Positions 12,561-26,630 are shown, counted from the first letter of the stretch. The stretch: DNA of 64,000 nt from Climacteris rufus (GCA_013398175.1 VZRZ01002679.1:10744-74743); one strand, 5' to 3'. The notes: generated by a model not told the origin, from the letters alone. A program made the numbers and translations.

Positions 12561-12566
12561 CAGTAA

Positions 12567-15500
12567 ATAAAAAGCATTTTTGAGGGATGTGTATTTCCCA
12601 GTGTTACCTGTCATGACAGTTGTCCCCTCAGAAGGGCAGAGTGAGAGGCAGAGCTGCCCAGGCTGCCAGCAGCCTTTCCGTGCGTTAGCAGGGATGCTGC
12701 TGCTCGTCCTTATCCACGCAGCTCCAACACACCCACATTGCCCCCGGTGGGGTGTAGTTCTGATAAGTGCAGAGAGCAGGTTTTGTGTCTGCAGACTCCT
12801 ACACAGAAGATGTGGTAAAGTGTGTATTTTCTTCTGCTTGTTTGCCTTTTCTTTCCTGAAGATTTTTGTTGTTTCAAGGCTTAAAAAACCCAAACAAAAC
12901 AACAAAACACCCTACCTGGAGCCCCGGGATTCTTCTGTAGAAAGCCCAAATGCAACTTCTAAGGAGTGGTTCATCCCTTGCCTGGGTGCAGAAGGGTACC
13001 TTCAATTACATCTATTTACCCTCGTGGTTTGAACAGATCTCTAACAATGTTATTGTATGTTCTAGCACACAGAAAATTAGCTCCCTCTGACCTTCTGCCA
13101 GCAACCTCTCGGTCGCTGAAGTGTTTGTAGAACGTGCTGTGGGTCAAACAGTGGCTTCAGCTCTGCAGGAGTGTCCACAGGTATCGTAGTTCTGTCACAA
13201 ATTCTGGAGAACTTCTGTGATCCAGCTCCCACCTGTGGATCCCAGCTGCCTTACCAGTGCCACAGTTTCTGTTCCATCTATGCAGAATTTCTTCTGATTT
13301 AAAACATTTATTCTGTATTCCAGAATGCAGTTGTTGGTTGCTGTAACCAAGTGCATAAAGAATCTCCTGATGTCAGCAAGGTATTTTATCTCTGTGCAGG
13401 TATTGAGGTATCCCATAAACCTGACACGTACATCTTGATACACAACCTGCATGGCATCGAATTCCACCTAAAACCTGTTTAGAAAGAATAACCTTCTTAT
13501 TCAGAGAGATGGGCCAATGGCAAACTGCACGTTCTGTAGACTTTGGGCAGTTCTTCCGCTCCAGAGTCATCAGCTCCTGAGCAGGATGCAGCACCTGCAG
13601 TGGAGTGCTTGGTCTGGGCACCCACACCTGCACTGCTGTGCTTATTCTTTCATTTAATTTGTTCACATTATTCCTCTCCATCCTGCCCCCTCCTTGGCTG
13701 AGCTAGCACACTGAATGCACAAGAGACTCTTTTCCTTTAATGAAGACTTCCTTTTCAGTTAAAACAGAGGTTATTCAAATTCATTCTTTTGTGAAAAAAT
13801 TAGAGATATTGCAGTCCCAGCATGGGAACCCTGAGTTCTATCCCCAGATCTCACACTGACTGGGAGAGATCTTAATTATCTTCCTTCTTTCTCCACATTT
13901 GATGGCTTCAAAAGTTGCGATCCTCATGAGAAATTACTCTGATCTTGCTTTTCTCATCTTACAATGCAAAAGTGAGGTGGAACCCTGGTCTTGTATCACC
14001 AGAGTGGTGGGTGTACGTTTCAATATGCTTTCACCACAAAAAAAAAAAAACCCTTAAAAATTAAACAGATTTATTGCACCATGTTTTGTAGTAGGAAATG
14101 GAGCTGTTAAGCAGATCGAGAGGAATATGTAATTTTCAGTGCAGCTTCTCCCATTCCTTCCTATCTGTGTTGACCAGCTCTTTAATTACTTGTAAACCTA
14201 CAATATCAGGCATCAAGTGAAGGGTATTAAGCACTTGCAGGGTGTACCTGTGGCTGCAGGTTTCATGGTCTCATCTCTCATTCAGTGATTCAACATTTCA
14301 GCATGTTCCTACTTCAAAGCGAGATATTTGTGTGTGCAAGGTACCCCCAGGAGTGCTGGTGCTCAGGAGTGTGGGTAGGGGCTATAAATTATTTCTCCTT
14401 CTATTTATTGTGTGGAAGGTCACTGCTGATGACACTGAAAATTACAATATTTGTGTCTCACACTCTGAAGCTGCAGTGGAAGTCCACACAAATTACTGGG
14501 GGACATCAAAGCAGTGGGAGGGAGAGTGCTGTGCCCTGGCATCCGAGTGCTGGGATACACTGGGTAGCTGTGAGCAGAAAAGGGTTTATGCTGTCATCTT
14601 ACCTGGCAATGGAGTAGCAGTCTGGAGTCCTTTGTAGCCTGGTGAGCTGAGGCTTTAAGAAAAGATAAACGGACTAGAGTTCTCCCTTCCTTTCAAGTTA
14701 CCTCTTACCTGCAATATAGCACCTCTTTTAAAACTAAGATGGGAAAAGAAAAGGAGAACTAGGGAAAACAAAGTTAAAAATAATCCAAATTATCACATAG
14801 ATTCTGAACTGCAGTGACTTCCCTGATGAGAAAGATGACCCACAACATGATCTGATTCTTCCTTGTGCTGCCAGGGGCCAGGCCCTGACATCAGAAGCAG
14901 AGGTCTTTGATCTACATGTAGAGAATAATAGAAGATTGATGTAGAAAGCCAAACCCACTGGACCTGTATGGGTTTTTACTGGCTTTTGAAAGATGTTTAA
15001 GTCATTACTAGAATGTTCTCACCTCTTTTCTGGCTTAAGGCAAAGGTCTGTAGCCTGTTATCCTCTTTTCAACACAGGCAAAGCAGAGTGGAAGAATAGG
15101 GAAGCCATGTAACGGATGATTCTTTAAGATCCTGGATTATCTCCTGAAAATGTGTGCATCAGGCACTTCTGAACTAAATACTGTGTTTCTGTACTCAATA
15201 GACCTCAAGGGGTTTTCCTTCCTTTAATTTGCAGGATATATTTCGAAGCCCTGTCAGTTTTTGACAGCCACAGCATCCTGTGGTGAAAAGCTTTGCAGCT
15301 TCACTGTGCACGGTATAAAGAAATTTTCCTTGTGTTTTAATCCTGTGATTTTAAAATTTATTTTTATTTTATAACATCTCATTCTTTAAAAAGAGAGTGA
15401 ACTCTTCTGTTGGTAATATTAAAATTGTTAGCATATAACCTGTTGGTCAGCTTTTTCCCCAGATGGAAAAGTTTGCCTGTTCAGTTATCCTTCATACAAA

Positions 15501-17495
15501 ATGCATTCCATGCCTTTGATCAGAGTCGTTGTTTTCCCCTTGCTCTTTCCAAACCCAACGTATGTTGCTGCAGATAGGTGCTTTGAAATTGCAATCAGCA
15601 CTCGAGGTGCAGGTGCACTGCATATTGATGTAAGGAACTGCAACTTTTTCTCTCTTCTCTTCTGCCTCTTTCTGCATAACTCAGAACACTCAGTTCCCTT
15701 TTATGACCTTTACAGAGCACCAGTTCTCCTGGAGAAGTATATTCTAATCCCAGTGTCTCAGTTGGCTCAGAACCTGCCATTGTGTACATAGATTTAGGAT
15801 TACATTTATGCACCATATAGCATGGCTATATGGCAAATTTCATCTGCCCCTTCTTCCCACACTCGCTCAGTGTTGCAGGGTGATGGTGCTGGTGTTCCCA
15901 GCCGTGTCCCATGGCTGACCTGCCGGTGCTCTCAGCAGGCTCTGTCACTCCCTGCATTCTCACCCTTCCTGGCACAGGGTGTGGTGACCTTCTGCCCTGT
16001 ACTTCCCAGGGCTCACTTTCCTGACAGCTCCAGAGCCAGGTGAAAACCTTCACTCTCATGCAACACTTACTCTGTGAGATTTGGGGTAAAGCATGGGGGT
16101 TGTGATGTTCTGTTAACTCTGTGTGTGATTATTTTTTATTTAGAGAAAGTCTATTAGTTTCATTGCTTATCCCAGTACCACATAGTTCACCTTTAAGCAT
16201 TGCATCAAAGGCACCTTAATCATTCCCTTTCCTTTTCCTGATGTCCTGTTTCCAGGCAGTGCTTTTGCCTTCTATGAAGAAGTCTCGTAGGCTGCACCCT
16301 GTAACTAATTGCCACTTGTCGTGTCTGTGGGCAAGCTGGGAGTGTGCAGGGACAATGTGGGCCCTGGTACCACGGGGCGGGGCCTGGCTTGCACAGGCAT
16401 TTTGCAATAGTTGCTCAAGGCCCTGGCCTCCTTTCCCAGTGTCTGTCTTGTCATTGCAGTCAGGAAGTGCTTGTCCTCTTGATTACAGTCACTTGACTGC
16501 AAAATAAAAAAATGAAGATAAACAGGATATGAGCTGTCAAACCAGTGGCAGGTTCCAGAAGTTGACTGCATACTGAAAAACTGGGCAGCAGCAAACTCAT
16601 TGTGATAACAGTTCTGCTGTTGTCCCTGTGTTTATACTTTAGTATGCAGCAAAGGTCGATTCCACTCAGAATTGTATTGAAATGTTCATCATTGGAATGG
16701 CACCTGCAGGTCAGTGAGTGAGGGCTGCATACAAAACTTCAGCCCATGCAATAAAACAGTACCTTCTCCCAACTCCGGTGGCAACTGTGAGCAGAGCTGG
16801 AATTCATGCTCTGTGTGCCCTTGGAAGAACACTGTATTCAAGAAGGAGGTGGAGAAGGGGACCGATGACAGGGCTGTCTTTGCTGCAGATGTTCTGCAGA
16901 GTGACACCATATTCTCCTGATCTGTGGTGGAGGACTTGGCAGGTGTTTTCAAACCACACAGTTTACAGCTCACTGGAAGGTGGAAGTTGTTATTGTTCAT
17001 CTCTCTCTGTTGTGGATGAGATGAAGGCAGTGGTGGGAAAGTCCCATTGTGGTTTGTCTCAGGAACTGTGAGAGTGCCCCTACAGAAGAGGGTATTTGTA
17101 ACAGCTCTGGCTGGAGCAGACTGTGAGGATGCAGCAGGGACAGAGCTGTGATATGGAAACACTTTCAGAAAACTTATCAGTTGAGCATATGTGGTTTCAA
17201 AGCAAATCTGAGAGCTGGGGAGTGGGAACATGTCTTCTGCAAAGACAGGTTTGCCTGAGCAGGGAGCTGACTCTGTAAGTTTATTTTCAGATAAACATCA
17301 GGTGGTATGGAATGGCTTGAAAATTATCTTGTAGAGGTCAGTTTTTACCATAGACATTTTTTCCTGTATCATGTTTGTGGGAGAAAGGAAATTGTCAGAG
17401 AAAATGTATTCCTGTACAATTAATATTTAGTACAAGAAGGCATCTGCATCATCATGCTAAGAGATTGCCACAAAGAATTTCCACACTCTCTTTAT
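12567..17495. other. Mixed-composition non-coding stretch
   Basis: Frames of 150 codons (12580-13032, plus), 131 codons (14242-14637, plus) and 180 codons (16689-17231, minus) exist. None shows a domain, a signal or a consistent exon structure, and each overlaps a frame on another strand or phase. A 12-base A run lies near 14040. No LTR terminus, CR1 tail or RNA gene was recognised. Confidence 0.5.
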
Positions 17496-17517
17496 AAAAC
17501 TGTTATATAACAGTTTT
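17496..17517. other. 22-bp perfect palindrome
   Basis: The 22 bases AAAACTGTTAT / ATAACAGTTTT are exactly self-complementary with no spacer. Outside them the arms continue with a one-base bulge (ATA on the left, TAT on the right). It lies in AT-rich DNA without a gene nearby. It could extrude as a cruciform or bind a dimeric factor; both are inference. Confidence 0.9.
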
Positions 17518-18888
17518 TATTGTCATTTACAGCTGCAACTCTGTCAGGGAAGTTTTCTTGTCTAATCATGATGTCTACTAAATATTAAGTAGTTGATCTA
17601 TGATTTCTTTGCTCTGAATCACTCTCACAGTAAATATTTTTGTAAGCAAGAACCTTACCCTGTACTTAACTTATAATTTTATTTGTTAAAGACTTAATGA
17701 ATTAGAAGTTACATTGAAATTCTGGATGCTTCTGGCTGTTGTTTTTTATTTGAATAATTGTACTGATATTAGATAACATTCCTTGAAAATAAAAAAGATC
17801 AAGGTTTCAGAAAGATTCTAATAAAACCAGATTTGAAAAACTGGAAAAATCAGTGCTGGGAAATGAGGAAGATGGAAGACAACCAGGTAAACTGGAAGTT
17901 TCATTATTGTCCACTTTCGTTATTTTAGTACAGGTCTTAGACTATTTAGAACTTTCTCTTAATGCTCCACTTCCCAGAATCCTGTTATTAGCAGAAAAAT
18001 AGATTTTAATGAAAAATCCTTCAGGACCTCATTGATTGAAAAAAATGAAATCACAGGAAAAAGATTTCAGTAACATGCATGTAAAAATGGAAGTGCTAGA
18101 AGGCAAATAATGTATTGCTTTTCAAAATGTGACTTGAAAGATGTCAGTGCTTACTTTAAAATATATTTCATACTTGTTTCAACTTAAAATTTTTGCTTAA
18201 ACTTACTGATTTCTGTGAGAATCTCTCTTAATGTTTTGTTTAATGTTTTAAGTTTCTTGAAGTTTTACATTAAGAGCACTATAAATACCTGAATTCTCAA
18301 GTGTTTAGATTCTTTCATTGAGTTAGAGAAATTTTTGCCAGTAAAATGAATACAAGAACATTCAGGCAATATTCAATGAATGTTTATGGGTAAAAGCATA
18401 AATAAGTAAGAAGGACTCCTAAGATCACTGAACAAGTCCAAAGCCCAGTGCCAGGCATGAGGGGCTTTATTATCAGCACTGTGTTGGCTTCTCACATGAA
18501 GGACACTGACACTGTTTCTCTGATGTTCTCTCTTTCATCCTTTTCCATGCTTGGAAGTCACGTGTGCTTCTAACCTAGGGAAACAGGTCTTCATAAACTC
18601 CTTTTATTTCCTATGAAGAGGGGGCAGTTTAAAGAAGGAGCAAAAATATTCATTCCCTGGGGAAAGCAAAACTCCCTCTCTCTTGTCAAGAGGGACATTC
18701 ACTTCCCCTTGTACAAGCCCTGCAGACCTGATTATCTGGGGGCTGAAGAGGTTCATGAGGATAAAGGTGCAGTGATATCACCCAGTTACCTCACATGGGC
18801 TTCTGTCTCTGGCACTCTGAGAATGGTGTGAGACTGAGAGCCCATCTTTCTCTCCAAATTACCTTCTCTTGTCCTTTTGATGGCTCCT
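17518..18888. other. AT-rich spacer, no gene recognised
   Basis: Strongly AT-rich to about 18460, then mixed. The longest frame is a 72-codon plus frame (18613-18831) just before the CR1, with no recognisable domain. Confidence 0.5.
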
Positions 18889-19087
18889 CGGGGAGGGTGG
18901 GGAGGCCCTGGCACAGGGTGCCCGGAGAAGCTGTGGCTGCCCCTGGATCCCTGGAAGTGTCCAAGACCAGGTTGGACAGGTCTTGGAGCAGCCTGGGATA
19001 GTGGAAGGTGTCCCTGCCCATGACAGGGGGTGGCACTGGATGAGCTTTAAGGTCCTTTAAGCAAAAACCATTCTGGGATTCTATGAT
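18889..19087 (+). mobile_element. CR1 LINE, 5'-truncated 3' end
   Basis: The order is classic bird CR1: gaggccctggcacagggtgc, then agaagctgtggctgcccctg, then gatccctggaagtgtccaag, a 'gatgagctttaaggtcct' block, and a terminal attctgggattctatga tail. About 200 bp remain, the usual length of a strongly truncated copy. The terminal repeat marks the true 3' end, so the element is on the plus strand. A small disruption (ttaagcaaaaacc for the usual tccaacccaaacc) lies just before the tail. Confidence 0.92.
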
Positions 19088-22000
19088 CCTTCTTTCTGTT
19101 TGTCTAAAGATTTTTCTGAAGCTGTAGCAAAAGTGCTTGTGTAGATCAGCAGGAAATATTTTGTTGTAAATCATCCTGTGTCATCCTACATCAGCTAACT
19201 GTGTCTACATCAGAAAAGCCTTAAGCCCTGATAGCTCCAAACCCAAATATCAGAAAGGGTGTTTGTCATTGCTGTTTAAGCAGCGACCTCAAAGCTGTTG
19301 GGCCTGAAGGAACTGGCCCTTGCCTCAAAATAATGAGCTGGCCAAGATCATGAGGTCCATTATTTTCTGCAATGGGTGTGCTCAAATGCCAGGTCCCTTA
19401 AAATTTCCATTTGACTCATTCCCTGTTGTTTTGATCAAATGCAAACTCCAGTCCCTGGTATCGTTAATTCATTAGTTGGCTACGGCTTTAGTTCAAATAT
19501 TAAGTTGGTTAGCAGGGTCAATTTTAGTCAGTCTTGTGTAACAATAACTTAATTTTCTTCCTTTTTATGTACTTGCCTACTAATTTTCAGTGGAATTTGC
19601 AAGGAGATGCAAACCTTATTTTCTCTCAGTCACGAGAACAGGCTGTGCTGAAAAGGTCAGGGGGAAACCAAGGGAGGCATTTGAGAGCTTCTGGCTCCCC
19701 ACTTCTCTCTGTCATTTGGCACAGTTAATCTGTGACTCAGAAAATCAGCATGTCATGTGGATGACACACATAGAGGTGGAATATTTGTCTCCTAGCTTGA
19801 AATACAAACACATCACAGTAGGTTCTGTACATACAGGTACATCCTGCATGAGAATAAGTGATCATAATCCAAGCACCAGGGAGGCAAGAAAGGCCAGCTT
19901 GGGCAAATCCTTTCTTCAGCAGTTTTCTCATACTTCTGAGGGGCTGGAATGAGTGAGTTTATTTTCCTGGGAGCCCTTCTCCCTGTGCTGTTGCTTCCCA
20001 GTGTGCCAACTGCTTCCATACTTACTGCAGAACAGGCAAAATAAACAAAGTAGTAAACAGCAAGATAGGCTGCAGACAGAAAGATGCAAAGTCACAGATC
20101 CTATGTATGAAGCAGTTCCTCATTTTAAGTAGTGGGAAATTTTCATTGACTTGAATGGGGTCACAAATTAACTCTACAAATCTATGTCTGCTTAACCTCC
20201 CAAATTTCCATCTGTTCAGAATGCTCCTATATAATTATTTTAGAAATTAACGACTGATCTGTAGTATTCTAATGTCTCCTTGAGTGGAATACAGCCCTGT
20301 GTAGCATAGCAGCAGGGTTGGGTGGGGAAAGGTGTCCTTCAGCAATGCTATTTCCCACTTGAATCAATGAATTGTTACAGTGAACTTGACAAAAAGCATC
20401 TTGTTTCTTTAGAGCATTCATATGCACAGAGCTAAAAGAAGCCTCATCCAGGTTGCTTCAGTCTGTCCAGGGAATATGCGCTGATCTTAGTGGTTCTAAT
20501 TAAAGCAGTAGAGTTGTTTTATGTAACGATTCAAGAACCTGCCTCTTTCTTCCTGTGCTTCTGTAAACCTTGCCCTGGGTCACAGGTGAGGTGGGAGGAA
20601 GGATGAAAACCTTTGCAGACTAAGCATCTTTGCTATTTACTTACCTTGTTGGGGTCACCCTAGAGGCTGCAACAGGCTGACATAGAAGTCAGTGCCTGTG
20701 GAAGTGAGGGATTATGCAGGACAGGAAGGATCAGGCTGAAATTCAGAATGGAAGGCTGCTGGGGAAGAATCGAGAGATTCCTGAGCAAGAGGGTCTGCTT
20801 GATTGCACCTCTGAGGAGAGACGGAACAGAAAGGAGCAGGAGCAGAGGTTGGAAATGGCAGCAGGAGGAACACAGATGTGTTCTCCCTGTGTGCCTTTGA
20901 GGGGCCCACAAGGGCTGGGAGCACATCTGGCTGTGGTAAGGGGAGGTGGGAGGGGAGACACCTTGCTGGGAGTGAGAAGGGGCTGAGGGGAGGATCGTGT
21001 TCTGGTTTAGTTTTGCACCATTGTGATGGAAAAGGCTGTCTGTCCTCAGAGCAAAGCCACTGCCTCGTGCAGGCTGACCCTATGGTTGGTGGCAAACACA
21101 GCTCTGGACAGACAGTGCACAGTGCCTTTGCTTCCAGAGGGCTCCTGGGGAGGCAGCAGCCAGGAGCAAGTGGAAAGCGAGCTTGCACTCAGCTGTCACC
21201 CTGCCAAAAGCAGGAAATTCCGGGGCTGCTGCATGCTGCTCGGGCAGCTGAGGCTGCAAAGCCTGAAGAACTGATGGAAAGCTGCCTGTGACAGGAGGGG
21301 CTATGTTCACACAGTGCTGCAAATGTGGGAGGAACTGGAAGCATTCCGTGAAAGCTCATCTCTTACTGAGCAGGGACCATCCTTGAAGCAAACACACATA
21401 GGATTTTGTAGCCGATGTAGTGCCTAAAACTTTTAAGGCAGGATGATATTTCAGTGTTAAATACAGTATTTTCCCTTGTCTTTGCTGGCACAGTGTCTCT
21501 GATCAATTAGAAAATGGAAGGCAGCAAAAAAGAGGAAGAAATTTCTACTTTGGTACCAAGCTCAAATGTTTTTCCTGCTTTTTATTAGCAGTATATCTCT
21601 ACAGCAGAATATGAACTTTTTTATAGTTCGTGGGATTTTATTCAGGATCAATGCTGTGTATTTTATATCCCATGTCAACTTTTCTGTGGTTAATGCTAGC
21701 CAGAAACTTTACAGAGGATAAGGTCTTTATCCTGTCATTTTATACTGTCACACTGCTCAGGGAAATAGGGTATGAATGTAAGAGTTCAGCAGAGATACAA
21801 TTAACATTCTTTCCAAATATTAGAGATACTATGTAGTAATCTGAGACATAGATCTTTTACACTTCTGTTTACAAGAAAATAAAGAAAAGCAGACGGATCT
21901 TTAAAATACTGTAGAAAATATAAACACTTGAAGACTTGCAAAACACGGATTTATTGATGAGACTAAAAATATGGATATATGAACACTAATAAATTAAATA

Positions 22001-25000
22001 ACTTAGCTTTTGTACTGTTGAAGAAATACCATAAATCTTGAATAACTGATAGACTGATGAAAGGCAGGTACAAGGTTATTTTTCAATAACAATTAAAAAA
22101 ACAAAGCCAAAACAAAAAATGAACCCCAAAACAAAACAAACAACAAGCATAGGAAGAAAATTAGGCCTGATAGTTGTTGTTTTACTAATTAAAAAAGGTT
22201 TTCTGGAAAATAAAATTGTCATGAATATTTCAAAGACAAAACCAGCATAGATTGGGAACTATTTATAAAGAATAAGTAATGAAATTAACATACATGTTCT
22301 TATTAACAGAGTTGCTAAAATACTTTTGAAGTATAAACATATGAACTTTTTTTGTGCTGAATCAAAATTGATTTATTACCTGTAGAAGAAATCCTACTTT
22401 TTAAAATTTAATCAACTATAAACCTTCAGTAATAAAGCTGAAATGCAAGATTAAAATAAAAGCAATGATTGGTTTGGAGCTGTTGTTGTTCTATTTGATT
22501 TTTCTGTATTTTCAATGAAGGGGGAAAGGCACTAAAGAAAGGCCAAGGTGTGTCTGGGCACTTGTTGACTAACACAGAATTGTACCTATGGACAACAGAC
22601 TAGAGAAGTCCCATGTGTGATCAGGCTAACCTTTCTGTTTTCTTGTGCTAGGGATAAATTATTCTGATTTCATAATGTAAGAGGATTAATTTGAAAAAAA
22701 AGGTATTTTTTTAAAAACAACAGCCCTAAGTCTGGCAAAAGGAGCTCCTTGAATTCCTTGTGTTTGCTCTTGGCTGACATTATTTTGCTGTGAGAAGTCA
22801 GCAGGACTTGGTTTGTAGGCTTTGATGTCACTATAGAGTTCATTGCCATGGGACTGAAGGTTTTTCTCATGTATCCCTGGAATATTTCAGCCTCAAAACT
22901 ACCATCCATGCTTTCACTGGGGCCTGCTATCAAAATACTCGTGAAATGTAGAATATTCAGTATGGCCTTGTGCAGTGGGCTCTGTGATAAGACATAAGAG
23001 TGTTATCTGAGATTCATCAGACTTGAGGAATATTGGTAGGCATGGCAGAAAATTCTGGAAACTGAACAGGATTAAAGTGGTACTGGAGAGAAAAGGCTCT
23101 TTACTGGAATTCAGAAATCATGCACATGTATAACAAACACCAACTTCTAAATTCACTGCTGTGAGACCAATTTACACTGCAAAGCATTTCTAAGAGCTTT
23201 TTTCATACATTTTTTTTCTTACTACTTGTATTTCAATAATATGCCAATCTCTCCTTGCTCTGGTAAGAGAAACACTCCTGGTGAGCTTTTAAAGTTCTCA
23301 TTTCTCTTTCTGTTTTTTCTTTTCTACCCACTGCTTGCTCCAACCTGAACTCAGTCATTAAGTGAGGCTCAGTTTTCTTCACTGCAGTGGTCAATAATTT
23401 TTCTTGGTATCTCTTGCTCTTCATCACTGTGAATTGTGTCATCTAGTCCCTCTCATAAAGAAATCTGGTGTGCTGTTTCAGCACCAATAAACAGAAACCC
23501 TCAAGCCACAGCTGAGAGAAAGGTCTCCCCATTAACCCTGGTGAGCAGAGTTGTTTCTCCAGATAGGTGGGGCCAGTGGAATAAAACTGGTGTTCCCTCC
23601 AGAGTAAGGCTTCCTTCAGGAGTAGGACAGGTGAAATACCCTCTTGAGAGCCTTGAGAGTGAGGCTGCAGAGGAGGAGAAATCCTGCTCCTGAGCAAAGC
23701 CTTCCCTTGGCAAGCAGTGTTGGGTTTCCCTGACCCCTCACTGTGTCCTGTGCCACTGCAGCCACTGGGTTTGGGAAATGCTCTGCTTCCTACAGCAACA
23801 AGGATCTGCTATATCTGGGTGTTGTGTGGGAGTTCTTAAACTGCAGGGTAAGCAAAGAGCACCATTTTTCTGCAAGTTAGTGCAATCAGCTAATTTTGAT
23901 GTTAATTTGAAGATGTTTATAAAAGGCAGTTAATTGATATGTCTTGTACTGAGTAACAGAGCTGACAGTGACAACTGGTGCTGTATGGAATACTTGATTT
24001 TCTTTTAATTACATATTTATTTCCTGTGTTCCATAAAACAGACTTTACAGGCTTGATTTCTTGGCTTAATTCCTTGTGGATGAAGAAAAATCAATACAAA
24101 TGAAGGCTCAGTTTTGCAAATATCTGTATTTGGGTTCAGTGTAGCTACTCAAATTCCTAATAATTTGGGAGAGCAGATCTTCATGTAGAAAGAGAGAATA
24201 GATAATTTATTTTTATCTCAGCAAAAGCACACTAGGCATCATTGCCTATGAATACCACAGCCATGATTAAGCCTTAATCATACTGCTGGAGGTAACTGCA
24301 GGAGGTAAGAGGCTTGAAGTATTGGCTCTTCAGCAAAAGCAATGTTTTCTATATGACATGTTTATTATGAAGAAGATTCTTCTAGAACAAGCCCTTCAGA
24401 GAGAGACTGCTCCAAAACAAGGTATCTTTACTTTGGTACTTGTAAAGGAAACCACATTTTTTTTGTTTATATTTTCAGCTTTCCTTCTATATGCTGGTAT
24501 GCTGTTCTAGAAAGTAGCAGTTTTATGATTCAGAAATCAGGTTGAATCAACTCTTCAATTGTTATATGTCACGATAGGTGAGCTCTGGCCACTTATGTTA
24601 CAAAACTTCATTTTTATTTTGAATAGTTACTGAGTGGGAACACCTGCAGAACGTCAGGAGCCGGCAAAACGGTAGGAATTTGGGCAGAGTCAGGCAGGCT
24701 GTGATGAGTCCTGAGCCGTTCTTTTGGCTGTGACTGCTCCTGAGCTTTTGGAGTGGGATCATTCCACTCGGTCTGTAGCACTCCAGAGCCGTGTGGGCCT
24801 GCTGGAAAGAGGTGCTGATGTTTGAAGCCCTTTGGGAGCATCAATTATTTCTAAAAGTCCAGATCTAAGGAGATGCAGTAACACTTAAACAACACGTAGT
24901 GTTCAGATCATGGCTCACTGGTTCATATCTGTGTTACAAAAGGAAGTCTGAGCACAGTTTGTTGTGTTCTGCTGTGCTCACTGTTGACACTCTGTGACTG

Positions 25001-26484
25001 TGTCCTCGAGCTTGCTTTTGGTCCTGTTGGGATCATCCTGTAAATGGTGAAATACATGTATTGCCAGACCTGCATTCCATTCTCTGAAAGCTGATTTCAA
25101 AGGCTTTCCTTGTTGTGTCTGAGGTCTGTGTCTGTGTCTGTGTCTGTCACAACCTTTTGGTGACAGGTAGGTAAGTGATGTCAGGGAGAAGAGAGGGGTG
25201 TGTAGTCTCACAGACAAGATCACAGGAGATTAAACCGCTACAAATTCTGGCTTCATGTAATTGCTTGCTGTGATTCAAAGTATTTGAAGAGAAGGTAGCA
25301 AAGGAAGAAATTTTTTGGGTTTAGGTAGATTAGAAGTCGAAAATCACCACTTTAACCTTTTGCTTGACTTGCCAATGAGCTGCTTCGATTGAAGCAGGAG
25401 TTGCTGGTTTGCAGGAGTTCATGGGGGAGTGTTGTGAGCTGAGCTTCTTGTGTTTGTGTGACCCACACGTGCTGTCCCACAGCTCTGAATGCTGCAGCTC
25501 CTGGTGACCTGTGTGTCACCAGCATTCCATGTGAAGTGAAGAGATGGTTATGTCAACAGGTTTGCTATCACAGTGTTCTGAGGAGGGGGATTAATCCACG
25601 TGTTACCTCCATGGACCACAGAAGCTGCTCAGGGTATTTTTAAATTAATTTTGAGGAACTTCTGCTTGGATTAACAGCCTTTTGCAAAGTAAAAGAAGTC
25701 ACTGCTTTCCTGACAGTACCAAACAGTTTGTTTCATGGGGGCATTTGTGAGAATTTTAATGAGCTCAGACCATGCAGTGTTCTTCAATTAACTTTGATTA
25801 TACTTCTGTATAATTTATTTTGAACAATAACTGGAAAATTAGTTTTCATTCAGGAAACAATCGGAGCTCACCATGTCTTCCTCCTATACACTCACATAAT
25901 TTTAATGAAGACAGGATTGAATTTTGTTAGGGATGAAACGAATGCACTTCAGAACAGAATCTCTTTTCTACCCAAAAATGGCAGTAAGAATGATGGTGAT
26001 GAAGCTAGACAATAACAATGGAAAATGAATATTTTCATTATTATAGGATTTTATTTAAGAGTGAACATGCAGATGTTAACAGCAATAGCAACTGAAATAA
26101 GTAGCAGTATGATTATTTTGCATTCCTATTGCAAGAAATGTTGTTTATTTACTTAATGAATGAACATACACCTCAGTAATAACTCTAAACAAAAATCTGG
26201 ATTTATCCAGTGGTGGGAATATGGTTTGCTTTTGTCTCCACTCCATTCCTTCTACCTGTCTCTAAGGTATAGCAGGTAGTCACCTTTTGGAAACAGTGCT
26301 TTTAAGCCAGATGGGTTGTTAGTTCCAACTTCCTTTGGCTACAGCAAATTATTTTTGTCTGCTTGGTATCACCCTTTGATTTAGATTTCTTGTTTTTTGC
26401 AAAACAGGGTGACAGAATACAGGCCAATGGAAGATTTAGTTTCTGAAGCTGTCTCAAGCTGTTCCCTCTCTCACCCTGCCTACC
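19088..26484. other. Long non-coding stretch with one GC-richer patch
   Basis: No gene was recognised. 20700-21290 is GC-richer and has overlapping frames of 72-158 codons on both strands, consistent with composition rather than coding. 21850-22450 is very AT-rich. A second patch at 23440-23760 has frames of 84-85 codons on both strands. No CR1 tail or LTR terminus was seen. Confidence 0.5.
25124..25148. repeat. (GTCTGT)n minisatellite, four units
   Basis: Four consecutive hexamers GTCTGT on the plus strand. On the minus strand a short frame reads through it as repeated His-Arg. Likely a simple length-variable repeat. Confidence 0.85.
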
Positions 26485-26630
26485 ATAGAATCCCAGATTA
26501 GTTTGGGTTGGATGAAACCTTTAAGATCTTCTCATTCCAACCTCTCTGCCATGACATGGACACCTCCAACTAGACCAGACTGCTCCAAGCCCCTCTAACC
26601 TGGCCTTGAATACCCTTCTCAGAGATCCTG
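26485..26630 (-). mobile_element. CR1 LINE 3' end, minus strand
   Basis: The plus strand reads 'atagaatcccagattagttt' and 'gggttggatgaaacct', the reverse complement of a CR1 3' tail, followed by the reverse complement of the upstream CR1 block (tagaccagactgctccaagc, cctctaacctggccttgaat). The copy is 5'-truncated and moderately diverged. It lies downstream of the 3' end of the predicted gene at 27.4-29.0 kb. Confidence 0.88.

Noticed and set aside
12580..13032. Plus-strand 150-codon frame near the 11620-12560 LTR
   Set aside because: It overlaps a 115-codon minus frame and has no recognisable domain.
13195..13681. Minus-strand frames of 90 and 102 codons, with an exon-like AAACAG acceptor and a GTAAGG donor
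   Set aside because: Frames of this length occur by chance and the product matches nothing I know. It could be an exon of an unmodelled gene, but nothing supports it beyond the two splice-like motifs.
16689..17231. Minus-strand 180-codon frame
   Set aside because: Composition looks random, there is no domain or signal, and no splice-site support. It would need proteomic or conservation evidence to be revived.
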